Part shown: one piece after another, positions 24,301-36,099 of the stretch
Numbering within the stretch: the stretch's first letter is position 1
Layout: each line of letters starts with the position of its first letter
Assembly: GCA_004026145.2 (NCBI GenBank)
Contig: CP034985.2
Span: 2,706,956 to 2,770,955, forward strand
DNA length: 64,000 nt
Reading direction: 5' to 3'
From: Takifugu bimaculatus
Taxonomy: Eukaryota; Chordata; Actinopteri; Tetraodontiformes; Tetraodontidae
Made by a program: the position numbers and the translations under genes
The notes under the pieces: generated by a model
Seen by the model: the letters and a program-made list of their open reading frames with translations, nothing else
What the model was told of the DNA's origin: nothing
The model's database searches: none

Positions 24301-27300
24301 CCCAGCAGCATTGCTTTTTTACACAAATTCTCATCCATCCATCCATCCATCCATGCATTCTCTGTTAATCGCAGCTTAAGCCTGTGTGTACACCATGTAT
24401 GTATTAATATGTATAGTACTTCTGTGGCAGGAGTGGAAGATTAATGGTGTATTTCTGAAGCTTCACAGGAATAGCTGCCTGCGGCTGCCGTGCCTGGAAT
24501 GACTAATTAGCTCAGTGCTTTAGTCTGCGCCAAAAAGGGGAATGTGTTTCCTTTTACTATACACACCTTAAAATCCTCTTTCTGTTTTACTCTGTGCTTC
24601 CCTCCTGCTCATGATGTTGTATTCTCAGATGGCTGTGCGGTGCGCAGCATATGAGAATTAAAAGTCCTCCAGTACAGGAATGCACAGATGTGACTGCTAG
24701 AGTGGAAAAACTGCTGTCGTTGCTCTTGAAATTTCAAGCTGTCACAGTAGGAAATTGTGTGACAAAGCAGGAGCCTGTGATCATTTTCTCTCCATCTATT
24801 TCTGGGATTTCAGGCAGAATGTCTTGTATTCCATTTTTACTCCATTCAGCCCGATTCATCTTCCTGCAGCTATTTTTAATTCTTCCCTGTCAGAAGCTGC
24901 AGAGTGCACAATTGCTGCTTCTTCTCACAAAAGGAGGGCAAGAAGAAATTAGATACAAGGTGACAATTCAATTCATCCTTATTGATACGACATTTCTTTG
25001 GATTTTTTTAAAACTGGTTTGGATTGGCAAGCATGCCTTTATGGTTGCAGTTTAACATTTTTACTGGCAGCTCAAGTATTTTAGCAGGTTTAGGGCAGAA
25101 AAACAGTGAAGGGTCTTGAACAAGTCCCTGATTAAGGATCTGTTCAGAGACCTCCCTCGCTGTAGCTGCAGAAGGTCAAGCACAGCAGCAACTCACTAAC
25201 AAGACTAACAACAGATAAAAGGTGAAGGTGACAGAGAAAGCTGCTTCATTATACGTCAAATTCACTTGTTTGACACGTTGGACAGGACTGCAGCAGAGGC
25301 GACAACAGCGGCAATGACCCACACAAGCTGGTACCAGGATGTCAGTGTTTGGGTGGGCTCAAAATGTAGCTGCCTGGAATAACAATTTAAAAAAGAATCA
25401 CTCCTTTCACACTTGAGGATTTTAAATCTGGATCTGAAAGCAGGGTTGCTGCAACCAGATGGTAAACTGTGTTTATACCCATACCCGTCAAGCGTCGCAC
25501 TTCCCAGGTCACCCTCCTGGCTTCTTCTGGTCTCAGCCGTGCACCACATTTAAAATCTGAGGTGACTGACAAATAAGTCTTGAAGATATCATCTTCTGGA
25601 AATAGTTATTGCCTTTTTTGTCAACTTAAAGATGTGCAGCAAGACTGCATGTTCAATAATGCTGTGAAGGACTTTTTATCTGAATGATGATCTGAAAGAC
25701 ACCTGTAGCTGCTGAGACACCAAAATTTGCTGCAGCAGGAATCCTCGTGAAGACCGGGAGGCTCTTCCAATCCGTTTACAATGTCCTCCCAATTCCAGCA
25801 CACCTGCACACTTGAGGACTGGTAGACAATGCCGAATGCAAGAAGAGGGGCACCCTGGGGGACATCTTGAGCATCTACTCAAAAGCACTGTAGGAGGGGT
25901 GGTGTTATAAGCTTTGGCAGACTCCATCTGCACAGCAATCCAGCACAGCACCATCCAAGCAATTGATCACCCGCCTTAGCGCAGGGCGAAAGACACATCA
26001 CCAGCCTAAATTTACAGAGGGGGAACTCCAGCAGCTTAGCCGATAAAACGGTCATATCTTTTTTACTTGTTTTGTCACCGTTTGTTTTTATCTGTTTTAT
26101 ACGGCGTCCTCGGGTATTTTGAAAGGTGCGCATGAATAAAATGCATTATGAAGGGGGCTAAATATGCAGAAATCTGCACAGAGTGCCAGAACAATGGCTG
26201 GAAAGCCCATTGTGAGCCAGTCGCAGTATGGTGCTGAGTCTTTGCTGGCGATTCACTTCTGCGAACCCTTAAACTCCTTGAACTGCAATTGAAAAGAACC
26301 ATCAGAAGCATCTTAGGTGCCGCAGAGAGGGCATGGTGGTGACTATGGATCTGTAGGGGAATCCTTGCATCATACAGCCACTTGGACACAAGGTGACTGA
26401 TCATCCCCGTCTGGATCGCCCAGGTGGGAGTGTATGAAGATTAAAGGCCCAAAACATTCTCTGAGCCTGGGTTCTTCACTGATCATGTGTCCAAGTAAGT
26501 GTATTTCAAAGTCAAAAAAGCAAAGTGGCAACGGGGATGACAGCAAAAGTTCCTTTCTGAAGGCCAGTTCCAAAAACACCTCAGGCCCATTTCAAATCTA
26601 CTGCAGTGCCTGCTGTAAGGAAGAAAGAGTCCCTTCAGGAACATCAATCTTTCATCAGCGCAGAGTTAGACAGGGGAGCTGAGCAGTGGAGTCATGTTTA
26701 CGATCAGCTCCGCCACAAAACCGAAGGCTTTTGTCTCTTCTGTAACAGCGGATGACAACACTGACATATATGATCACACAGCTAAGAGTTACTCTGTGTG
26801 GCAAATAGCTGTGCTGCTCCACCACAGAAGTCACACTCAGTCCTAAGAGGAACAACAGATGGACAGAGGAGTGAAGAAGAGAACAGCAAAGGACAGTAAG
26901 GTAACGGCCTTGTTCAGCATTGGTCATCAGCAGATATTGCGCAATAAGTCTGACGTAAAGTTACATGAGGTTGACCAGGGAGTCCAGGACACATCATCTG
27001 ATTCTTGAATCACCGGCATTTTCATTGATTCAGTACACGTTGCTCTGTAGTGTTCAGTAAATTCGCATAAATGTTTCAAAGCTGAGAACAAACATGGAGG
27101 CTTGCGATCCCCATGGGGGAGGAGAGGATGGCTCCTTTCTGAGCTCATATGACTTCTGCTGTGAACAATATATCCGCTGAATGAATGCTTATGTTGCTGC
27201 CAAAACAGCAGTATCTGTTGGATTACGTTTTTAAAAAATCTGCCGTTTATTTCCCGGATTCGGAACAAAGTGCATCATTGGGTAGAAATAAAGGAGCTGT

Positions 27301-29660
27301 TTTCTTTTATGAATTTCCTGAACTAAAATGGGAAAGAGAATGTAGTTTAGCAGGTAAGAATGAAAGTGTGCGATGGAAACAAAAGACAGCCGACACATGT
27401 CGTGGAGGGTTTCAACACAGCTCATGAGCTCTCCTACAAAGATACGTTTATCTCAGGTTACAACAAGGTATGAAGGCAGCAGAGTGGGAGGTACAGCCTG
27501 CAAAAAGCACATGTTGAATAATTGATTGCGCAAAGAATGGAGGTATGTTGAGAGGGGGAGGAATGATGACTACTGGAACGGACTGATAAAAAAATCCACA
27601 CTTCACCTACATGTGCTCCTCAATCCACCAGCCAGTTCAAACCCCTTTTTTATCTTTACTTTTCTTCTGCTCATCCCGGGGCCGCTCCAGCCACTCATTT
27701 ATCAAATTAACAGAATTACGTTTCCAATAAGAATGAGGTTTTATTGGAGGGTCAGCAGCTACTGTGGCAGCCGTCCCTGCAACTCCTCAGGGAACTGTAA
27801 ACACGGAGGGCTTCAGAGGCGCTGGCGCTGTACCCGTGACATCAATTAGAAGAGATGCATCTGAAACTGGGCTTGGGATGACGGGAGGAGCAGGTAGAGC
27901 CGAGTCAGGATGTTTCCACAACATCAGCATTTCCAAGATGGTTGGTGCGTTGCATTCTTCTATGTAGATCTGGAGATGAAACCTTTGAAGAACACCTCTA
28001 TTCACTACTGACCTGGAACGTCTCCACTGGCTGAGACAAAGGGTATTCTGGGCTGTGAAGTCTTCTCTTTTTACACTCTCAAAGTTGTACTAAACGCCAA
28101 CAGAGCAAATGTTTTCCATTTTTAAAAGCCAATAAATCTTCCCCCTTCATTCGTTCACTCAATAGAACCAATTAGCTTTAAATGCCTGATTATTTAGTCG
28201 ACGGTCTAAACTAAGTGTATTTCTGTCGTAGAGGAGAGCGGTTGTGAAAATGGGCATCCATTCACTGTGCTTGAATACATTTTTGGATTGCATTGATTCA
28301 ACATTTTCCATCTCGACAGATTTGCTGGCGAGTAAGCCGGATAACAGGCTCTTCGGTGCCTTCACAGGTTGTTAGGACTCTGCTGCTGACCTGCATTTTG
28401 TGGTTCAGTGGTATTTGACTGTGGAGAGCTTTTAGCTCCTGAGCTGGAGTGCGATGTTGTGCCTTAATGTGACATTACACAAAACAGTTTCATGTTATAC
28501 CCATGAGAACAGAGAGGCCCTATTCATGCTCCTTGGCCAAAGTATTTTAAGTGTCGTGGTTAATCACAAAAAAAAGTATTTGAAGTAAGAGTCCTGACAG
28601 CTTGTGGGAACAGTCTTATGTACACTCTGCAGGAAGGGGTTTTATTTTCCACGGGATTCTGCTCGTGGTTTGTATCCACAGCAACCCTGTAATCGATGCA
28701 ACAGAAAATCAGCAACACTGTTTGCTTATTTATTTGCAGATAATTTTGCTTTTAAAGGTGCAAATAAATGTCGCCCCATAAAGCAAAACCTCTAACAAAT
28801 ATGAATAAAGCTGATCACTCAGACACTCAGCAGAGCTCTTCTGGACACTAATGAGTGCAGTCAGAGGTTTGTCCACAGGGTTTCCCAGGATGGGAAACCA
28901 CAGAAACCAGTCATAACTTACAGAGCAGAGATCTGGGAATTCAAAGTAAAATGCATCATACATGCAAGCACACATTTAAAATTGTTGATGTGGCTTTTAG
29001 CCTTTTTTGGCACCTTATTTGAAAATGCTACGTTAAAAAAGTTCTCCCATGCTGTGAGTCCTTGGAGTGCATGTCTTTACCTACATGGAGCATCTATCAT
29101 CCAAAAATGCAGATGAAATATTCCCTTGCCAAGCACTCTGGCCAGAAGTCAACTCCTACAAAATAGATGCAAATAAATAAAGTTTAGCACTCAGCTCATA
29201 ATACATGTCAATCTAATTCTTTATTACTCTACTGTTTTAATAAACTCAAAGCACTGTCTTTTCTTTAGAAGCAGGGAAATGATTGGAACTTGTAAATCTG
29301 CAAAAAAGGAACAGTTCCATGGAAAAGAAGAACGGAGGATCAAGGCACATGTGGAAGTGTGCTGTCTGACTACAAGAAGGTGCAGAGAATAAAGGCCTCC
29401 CTCAGAAGTACCCAAGGCCTGTCAATATAGAACCAGCTGAAACTGACAAGCAGAGCCTCACAACCCTGCCAGAAGAGATGGAGAAGCCAGGAGAACAAAC
29501 AGGCTGTTCCACTGAAGCCTACAAGGTGTACTCTCAGGGGAGTCCCACCCAAGACTGAAAACTAAGAGCACTTGGATGGGCGTCTGGGAGAAGAATGCAG
29601 GACATTACAACAGTGCTCAGTGGCCACATCCTCTCAGCCCTGATTCAGAACCCCTGAACC
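21350..29660. other. Anonymous DNA with microsatellites
   Basis: No gene I can support in about 8 kb. The longest open frames (24,651-25,055 +, 26,927-27,268 -) show no recognisable family, splice context or domain. It contains a C16 homopolymer at 21,767-21,782, a (CATC)n array at 22,718-22,812 and a short one at 24,333-24,354. The stretch could be intron of an unrecognised gene. Confidence 0.45.
22718..22812. repeat. (CATC)n microsatellite
   Basis: About 23 tetramer units with a few substitutions in the first third and perfect in the rest. Confidence 0.95.
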
Positions 29661-29664
29661 TGAC

Positions 29665-29790
29665 CCCCAAATGGGCAACATTGGCAGGAAAAAATCCCTT
29701 TTAACAGGAAGAAATCTTGGGCAGAACCAGGCTCATGTGGGGGGCCTCCTGTTAAAGGCTGGCTGGGTAAAGAAGGAGAGAAGGAGAGGT
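29665..29790 (-). mobile_element. Fragment of an L2-like LINE 3' UTR
   Basis: Reads, with substitutions, like 53,060-53,165 of the LINE copy at 53 kb: the shared elements are TTTTAACAGGAAGAAA, a GGACCAGGCTCATGT-like stretch and GGCTGGGTAAAGA followed by a purine-rich end. A divergent subfamily or an old copy, same orientation as the 53 kb copy. Confidence 0.6.
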
Positions 29791-29794
29791 TGGG

Positions 29795-30605
29795 TAGCAG
29801 GTAGGCAGGCAGAAAGTGTTTGAGTGAGTAAATCATAAACTGACCTGCAAAATGAAGTGTCTATAGAAGATAATAATAGCCTGAGCAACTCTGGTGGGGC
29901 CTTTCTGGTTGTTCCAACATGGAGGTTGAAGGCTTAAAGTAACCAGGCTTTTTAAATCAGGCCCCATGGAACAGGCAGCCCTGGAGATGAGCCTGAGTAG
30001 TTTCTCTTATTAAAGCTCACGTTGTCAGACAGGCTTTTAATGCGATGCCATATTATCTTTTTTAAAAATATTGTGTCATCATTTTATGTTTGACTGTCTT
30101 TAATTTTTACTGATTTTCGCTGCTCGTACATTGAAATCCTGTCAAAAACTGTTGAAATGAAGATCATTTATATGAGCTTATAATCATTTTTCTGCAGCCA
30201 CACTTTAATAAAGATTATTATTCTAACTGTGTTGTGGTGGTCAAAACTGGTCAGCAAACCTCAGAGAGAATTGTGTATGTGCTGAACTAGCTGCCAAATG
30301 AGCACGTCAGATCGACTGCCAAGACAGCCGAAACGCTGCTGAAGAATCGCACTGGCTCAGGTTGGAGGACTGTGGAAGTGGAGCATCTTAAGGACTCTGT
30401 CTCAGCTGCACGCTAGTGAGAACGATGCCTGAAACACAACCTCATGGTTTCACCAGAGATGGAGCAGAAGCAGCATTTATTCATTCATTAGTCAGACATT
30501 CAAGAAATAATCAGCCTCACTCAATGCACATAGAAACACACACACTGGTAGAAATGCAGGTGGGTGTGTGTCCATCCATCTTCTGGACACTTTTCCCTTG
30601 CAGGG
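29795..30605. other. Anonymous DNA
   Basis: No gene or repeat family recognised. Confidence 0.5.
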
Positions 30606-30610
30606 ATGTG

Positions 30611-30623
30611 AGGGTGTGTGTGT

Positions 30624-30693
<70 letters not shown>

Positions 30694-30757
30694 GTATATA
30701 TACTGTATATATACAGTATATATACTGTATATATATATATATATAAAATATAAGATC

Positions 30758-30833
<76 letters not shown>

Positions 30834-30835
30834 CT
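30611..30835. repeat. (CA)n - AT palindrome - (TG)n compound repeat
   Basis: About 60 bases of (AC)n at 30,627-30,687, then a palindromic AT-rich core in which TATACAGTATATATACTGTA recurs in tandem, then about 60 bases of (TG)n at 30,770-30,832. Since (CA)n and (TG)n are reverse complements, the whole block is an imperfect inverted repeat of about 200 bp. Open frames across it are artefacts of the repeat. Confidence 0.95.
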
Positions 30836-31325
30836 AAATCTTGTTTTAGCTCCAAAAAAAGGTCAACAAGCACTTCTTATTCGCAATTATAAATATGTAT
30901 TGAATAGCAAGCAAAGAGCTCACCTAATATCAAGCGTCTGCAGGCAATCCTGAGAAAAGATGTGTTTATAAATTGTTGAGGACGAAGTGTTTTACAACAC
31001 AGAGGAATAAAAAGCTTGTCCGTTTCACCCCTGTGCTTAAAGCTTTTCCACCAGACTCCATCAGAGATGCCAAATGTTGCACAGACATAGCTTTGTGGGT
31101 TGAGATTCATATAGTACCAGAGCACAGAGCCAGTGTGTGTCAGGCAGAGGACCATTTCCCATGTTTATGGTCCACGCCACAGCCACGCATTCAGTTTAAC
31201 AGCTTCTCTAAATCACTACGTCCATTTCAGTTGTTTCACACAAGGAGCTGCTCTAATTTGCACATTTAGAATCATGTGCTAATTTAAAACATATTTACTG
31301 AGGGCTACCCTTTCGTACACAGTAT

Positions 31326-31372
31326 ACGCGCGCGCGCGCGCACACACACACTCACACACACATGCACACACA
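31326..31372. repeat. (CG)n(CA)n alternating purine-pyrimidine tract
   Basis: About seven CG units run directly into CA repeats. A run of CG steps like this is rare in vertebrate DNA, which is depleted of CpG. Confidence 0.9.
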
Positions 31373-31379
31373 CAATTAC

Positions 31380-32530
31380 ACTACTGACAAGTCACATTTT
31401 TCATAGGAATCGATCTCAGGGAGAGAAATGGAGCCCCAGCCTGGGCTCACATTCGGACCGATGCATAACCATTTTCTGCTCCACTGTGATTTGTAAATTA
31501 TTGATACAGTACCACGGAGGACCGACCATTTTACTTTGACTGCTGCTGAAATTACATATTTGACAGTGACAAATCGGAACACGGGCTGCCACACAGATGG
31601 CAGCTGTGCACGCGTGGTCAAGTGGAGGGCGGGAGAGGCGTAGAAATCAAACAAACCCCATTGTTTCAGCCACTGTTGCTGTTGTCAAACCCCCAAAAGT
31701 GATAGACCACTATAGACCCAGTTTGGTGTGTCTGTACGGCAGGCCCATATGTGTCTAGATCACGGTTTGTGTCTTTATGCCTTGATGCTGACACCACTTG
31801 TGTAAATAATGGCTGCTGACTTCAGCGGGTCTAACAACCTCGGGATGACACGAAGTCCGGGTGACTGAAAACATATCACAGCAGAGTGCTCTGTGCTGCA
31901 GAGGAGGTATTGAATAATTCATAACAAGATGTCAAAATTTCCTTACTATGTCTGAAGCTCCAGGATTGTGTAGTAGCATGAAAAATCATCGGAGTGACAC
32001 TCAAAGGAAGGACCTGCAGCCGTAATTGTGGGAGTCAGAGATTGTAGGTTTCAATGTCAAGGCTTAAGAAAAACATGTGTTGTTTTTTGTTTTTTTTAAA
32101 TATTGTGTGAGATTTCTCAGACCTGCTGGACCAGCTGCGGAACCCTTTCTGATTTGCATCAGCAGAGCCAAAGGATCTTGTTAACACTAATGGGAACGTG
32201 CTTTGGGCAAACACGCTACGGTGTATGAATAAATGATGTGAATCAAGGTTATTTAGGGGGATTTGGAGTGTTAATGAGAAGTTCTGGGTTGTGAATGATA
32301 TTTATAGCTGGAGACAGCAAATGTTAATCACCCCAAAGATATACTCCTTGGTTTTAACTGCGTGAATGATGGCACATGGTAGCAGTTTGGTGGTTGAACT
32401 CACCACCTATTCATGAGTAGCCTATGAACAGGCCTCTCAGAGTGGCCAAATACACACACTCACACAGTGGTGCAATTGAACTTTCATTTCAATTCAATTT
32501 TTTTCATATTTATTTATACAACATCTGTTC
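31380..32530. other. Anonymous DNA
   Basis: No gene or repeat family recognised. Confidence 0.5.
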
Positions 32531-32559
32531 CAATCAGGCAGTATCTTGGTGTGTACAGA

Positions 32560-33110
32560 ATCCCAGGGTCTGACCATCTCCAGGTCCTGATTCCTCCTTT
32601 CTGTCTGGCCGTTGGTCTGCGGGTGGAATCCTGAGGACAGACTGGCTGTGGCTCCCAGATGCCCGCAGAACTCTTTCCAAAAGATAGAGGCGAACTGAGG
32701 ACCCCTATCTGAAACGACACTCTCCGCTAGGCCGTGAAGCCGGAAAACGTGCTGGATCACCAGTTGGGCAGTCTCCTTTGCCGACGGCAGCTTTGGCAGT
32801 GGCACGAAGTGAGCCATCATGCTAAACCTGTCGATGATCGTCAGAATGACTGTGTTCCCCGCAGACTGGGGCAATCCGGTGACAAAGTCCAGGGCGATGT
32901 GCGTCCAGGGTCGACGTGGGACCGGCAGTGGTTGCAGTATCCCGGCAGGGGCTCCGCGTGGCCATTTTATGCTGGTTGCAGATGGGGCAGGCGTTGACGA
33001 ACTCCTGGACATCCTCCTCCATGGAGGGCCACAAAAATCTCTGTCTCAGCAGTCCCGCCGTCCAACGTGCTCCAGGGTGGCAGGCCAGCCGAGACGCATG
33101 GGCCCACTCC
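32560..33110 (-). pseudogene. Gypsy integrase (copy 2)
   Basis: H2C2 zinc-binding region: HASRLACHPGARWTAGLL and FVNACPICNQHK. Catalytic core: ALDFVTGLP, DRFSMMAHFVPLPK, VVSDRGPQFASIFW and NGQTERRNQDLEM give the D, D and E of the DDE triad. A frame change lies at about 32,940-32,960. The core stops at about 32,560, where the sequence turns into unrelated AT-rich DNA. Confidence 0.87.
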
Positions 33111-33299
33111 AGGACCTCTGTCCTGAGTGAGGCAGGTATGAAGAGCCGGTTGCTGGGGTAGGTGCTAGGTCCAGGTTGACTGGCAGCCACCTGCTGGACT
33201 CTCTCCTCGATTCCCCAGGTTATTGCTGCCACGATACACGGGGAGGGAAGAATGTCCTCCGGGGTCTTCCCAGGGCCTTCGTCCTCCTCTCCCGCGAAC

Positions 33300-33667
33300 T
33301 GCCGGGAGAGGGCGTCTGCCTTGCCGTTGCGGGACCCTGGGCGGTAGGAAAGGGTAAAGTCGAACTGAGTGAAAAACAGTGACCACCGAGCCTGCCAGGA
33401 GTTCAGCCTCTTGGCTGTTCGAATATATTCCAAGTTGCAATCATCTGTCCACACGATGAAAGACAGCGTAGCACCCTCCAGCCTGTGCCGCAATTCCTCC
33501 AGTGCCAGCTTGATGGCGAGCAGCTCCCGATTTCCCACGTCGTAATTCCTTTTTGCTGGCGTCAAGCCGCGGGAGAAGAACGCGCACGGGTGCAGCTTCT
33601 GGTCCTCCTGAGTCCTCTGTGACAGCACCATTCCCACCCCCATATCGGAGGCGTCCACCTCAACCAC
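33300..33667 (-). pseudogene. Gypsy RNase H (copy 2)
   Basis: All blocks of the domain are readable in one frame: VEVDASDMGVGMVLSQR with the first catalytic Asp, FFSRGLTPAKRNYDVGNREL with the Glu, IVWTDDCNLEYI with the next Asp, and SYRPGSRNGKADALSR with the last Asp. The usual TDHKN box reads TDDCN, which replaces the histidine and lysine. RNase H removes the RNA strand during reverse transcription. Confidence 0.87.
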
Positions 33668-34195
33668 AAGGGGTCTGGCAGTTGCAGGATGGGGGCAGTC
33701 GCGAACGGCCTCTTGAGCTCCAGGAAGGCCGCGTCCGCCTCTGGAGTCCAGGCAAACCCCTTCTTGGTGCTAGTAAGCGATGTGAGTGGGCCTGCTGCGG
33801 AGCTATAATTTCGAATAAAGCGCCGGTAGAAATTAGCGAACCCCAGGAATCGCTGCAGCTGTTTGCGGGACTTGGGACGCGGGCAGTTCACGACCGCCGA
33901 GACCTTCCCCGGGTCCATCTGGATGTTCCCTGGCGCAATGATGAAGAATAGGAAGGACACCGACGGGGCGTGGAACTGGCACTTCTCTGCTTTTACGAAC
34001 AGCCGGTTGTCCAGTAGTCGCTGTAGTACTGCCCCCACATGCTGCACGTGCTCTTTGAGTCCTTTCGAGAAGATCAAGATGTCGTCCAGGTAAACAAAGA
34101 CAAACTGGTCTAACATGTCCCGGAGTACATCGTTAACTAAGGCCTGAAAGACGGCCGGTGCATTGGTCAATCTAAAGGGCATTACGAGGTACTCA
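33664..34195 (-). pseudogene. Gypsy reverse transcriptase, C-terminal half (copy 2)
   Basis: Begins at the palm motif MPFRLTNAPAVFQALVNDVL, with the catalytic box FVFVYLDDILIFSK intact (about 34,090-34,060). It continues through AEKCQFHAPSVSFL, a PGKVSAVVNCPRPKSRKQLQ segment and RFLGFANFYRRFIRNYSSAA, the RT thumb and connection. The fingers domain is absent. A frame change at about 33,680 links it to the RNase H frame. Confidence 0.87.
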
Positions 34196-34224
34196 TAGTG
34201 GGCACGATTGCCCGCAGCTGTGAC

Positions 34225-34300
34225 ACCCCTTTAACAAGAAGAAACCTTGAGCAGGACCAGGCTCAAGTAGGGGGAGGACCCTCCTGCTGATTGCTCATTA
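34225..34300 (-). mobile_element. Short L2-like LINE 3' UTR fragment
   Basis: CTTTAACAAGAAGAAACCTT and AGCAGGACCAGGCTCA match the corresponding segment of the 53 kb copy (53,088-53,125) almost base for base. It sits directly next to Gypsy copy 2. Confidence 0.65.
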
Positions 34301-34309
34301 TGAATAAAG

Positions 34310-35680
34310 CAGGAGGTAACACACTTATTTTGTCTTTGTTGTGTTTTTGCCAAGTGAATATTGCACTGTTTTCAGTTAGGCTAAGTTTTTTGTGGGTCTG
34401 ACTGATGCAGTAATAGATGCAGACTCTACTTGTTTTTACTTGAGGGACGTCCTCTGGAATTTTATAGAAATTGATTTTGGCCATCACAACCACAAGCAGA
34501 AATATTGTCAGCACTCCTCAGTTTCAGTTAAGCTTAATCTGAGGTTTCTCCAGTCATAAAGTTTGTTATTTTCCCAGAGATAACCCTTTAGCACTGCTCT
34601 CCCCGACCATACCTTTGATTTAAATTAACCCGGAATAAGGTGGGAAGGATATACATGTGTGCCACATCCAAGACTATGTATGAATTACGCAATATTGCCT
34701 CTTCAGCTCGCACTCTGCCTCACAAAGACGAAGGAGAAGCGGGAAGAGCTGAGATTCAATTTGGCACAAAGCAAGAAAAAGAGCAGAAGAAGGAGAGATG
34801 TTCTAATTTCGCAGAGATTAGGCAGGCGTTGACTCTGTTTGGCTGCTGATCAAACCTGGATCACATCCGCTGCATTTGGAAGGTCATCCAAATGCAGCGC
34901 ACGCTCCTGGGACTCCTTCCTCATATGCATAAATTGAGTGAAATTGCGTTAAATCAGGACTGCAGAGGGCAATAAACCACAGAAAATAAATGTGCATTGA
35001 TTCATCATATGTGTGCCGTGACCAAACGTACGCCTGACAGCGTGACCTTATTTATCCCTTCATGATATAATAACACAGACCTGAACTCTAGCCAGTGGTA
35101 CACTGCAGTGGGATAAAAACCAGTCAAAGAAATCCATAAATGTATGCATTTGCACGACTCGTCATCTCTGAATTACAGAGACAGCTGCAAAGTTATGGAA
35201 ATCAGTTCACATCAGTCTAGATGCGGATGTTTGGATGCGTCACAATCTCTTTCAATCTTTTTTCTATTGTGCGTTTCCGATTTCGTGGTCTGATCCGCAG
35301 CGGTTTTATTGAGTCCTGTATTACCTCGACATGATGAAAGAGGGCCTTTTGGATGAACAGGATGTTTTTTTGTGACATTGAGAAGGAGAGCGAACCATAG
35401 ATGTCGACCTAAACTTGAGTTCAAATGCAGTTTTAGTTATCGTTGTGCACATACACATGAGTCATTGTGTGTTCTACGGACATATCACATCCCTAGCCCC
35501 TTGTCCTAACTCGAACCAACTATCCCCTGACCCTGACCCAATTCCAACCTCAACGTTAAAACTAGTTCTTAAACCTTCAACGTTTCTTTGATGTGAGGAG
35601 CAACCAGAATGTTTAGGGACGGTATGCATATGGGCAAAGTCAGGGTGCCCCCCTGGGTACCATCCCCAAATGAGCCAACT
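34310..35680. other. Anonymous DNA
   Basis: No gene or repeat family recognised. Confidence 0.5.
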
Positions 35681-35689
35681 GTTCATCTC

Positions 35690-35875
35690 AGGGACCTGTG
35701 AGCGTTGGTGGGTTCGGTAATTTGGTCAAGGGTACCTTAGAAGTGCTCTGAAGGTGTTCAAGCACCCTCCCCTACTTCCAGAACATGTTTTGCCCGTACT
35801 GGGACTCAAACCAAGAGTGCTCCACTTCTCAGCCCAGCCCCCAACAGACTGGGCTACAGGAGCCACCACCCTAAA
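35690..35875 (-). mobile_element. tRNA-derived SINE
   Basis: On the minus strand the element starts at about 35,875 with a tRNA-like head. An A-box-like TGTAGCCCAGTCTGTTGGGG is followed by a B-box-like GGTTTGAGTCCCA, then a tail shared with two other copies here: GAACACCTTCAGAGCACT occurs also at 19.1 kb, and a TCAAGGG stretch resembles 60.2 kb. RNA polymerase III boxes with a non-tRNA tail define a SINE. It is not a working tRNA gene: the acceptor stem does not close. Confidence 0.7.
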
Positions 35876-36010
35876 CAGGAACTGCTTTTTAAAAATTATT
35901 AGAATTACTTTAAATGAAAACACTCACAAGCATGCTTTTGTCATTTAATGAAATAAAATAACTGTCATTTTTTTGTGAATACACCATTTAGATTTTCTTT
36001 TTCTGTTGGA

Positions 36011-36094
36011 CTCACTCACTCACTCACTCACTCACTCACTCACTCACTCACTCACTCACTCACTCACTCACTCACTCACTCACTCACTCACTCA
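36011..36094. repeat. (CTCA)n microsatellite
   Basis: About 21 perfect tetramer units. Confidence 0.97.
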
Positions 36095-36099
36095 TTAGA

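Larger units (their letters stand above)
32540..34205 (-). mobile_element. Ty3/Gypsy retrotransposon remnant, copy 2
   Basis: Minus-strand pol remnant: RT palm to connection (34,195-33,670), RNase H (33,667-33,300), zinc-binding and core integrase (33,110-32,560). It is better preserved than copy 1, with only a few frame changes, and belongs to the same family. gag, protease, the first half of RT and the integrase C-terminus are missing. At the RT side it is followed within 20 bp by an L2-like LINE fragment (34,225-34,300). No LTRs or target duplications were identified. Confidence 0.9.

Noticed and set aside
26075..26404. 109-codon minus-strand frame, considered as a repeat remnant
   Set aside because: I could not match any block to a LINE, ERV or host family.
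30416..30892. 158-codon frame and its shadows
   Set aside because: Most of the frame is the CA/TA/TG simple repeat.
35800..35875. tRNA gene
   Set aside because: A- and B-box-like words are present, but the acceptor stem does not pair and the sequence continues into a SINE tail.
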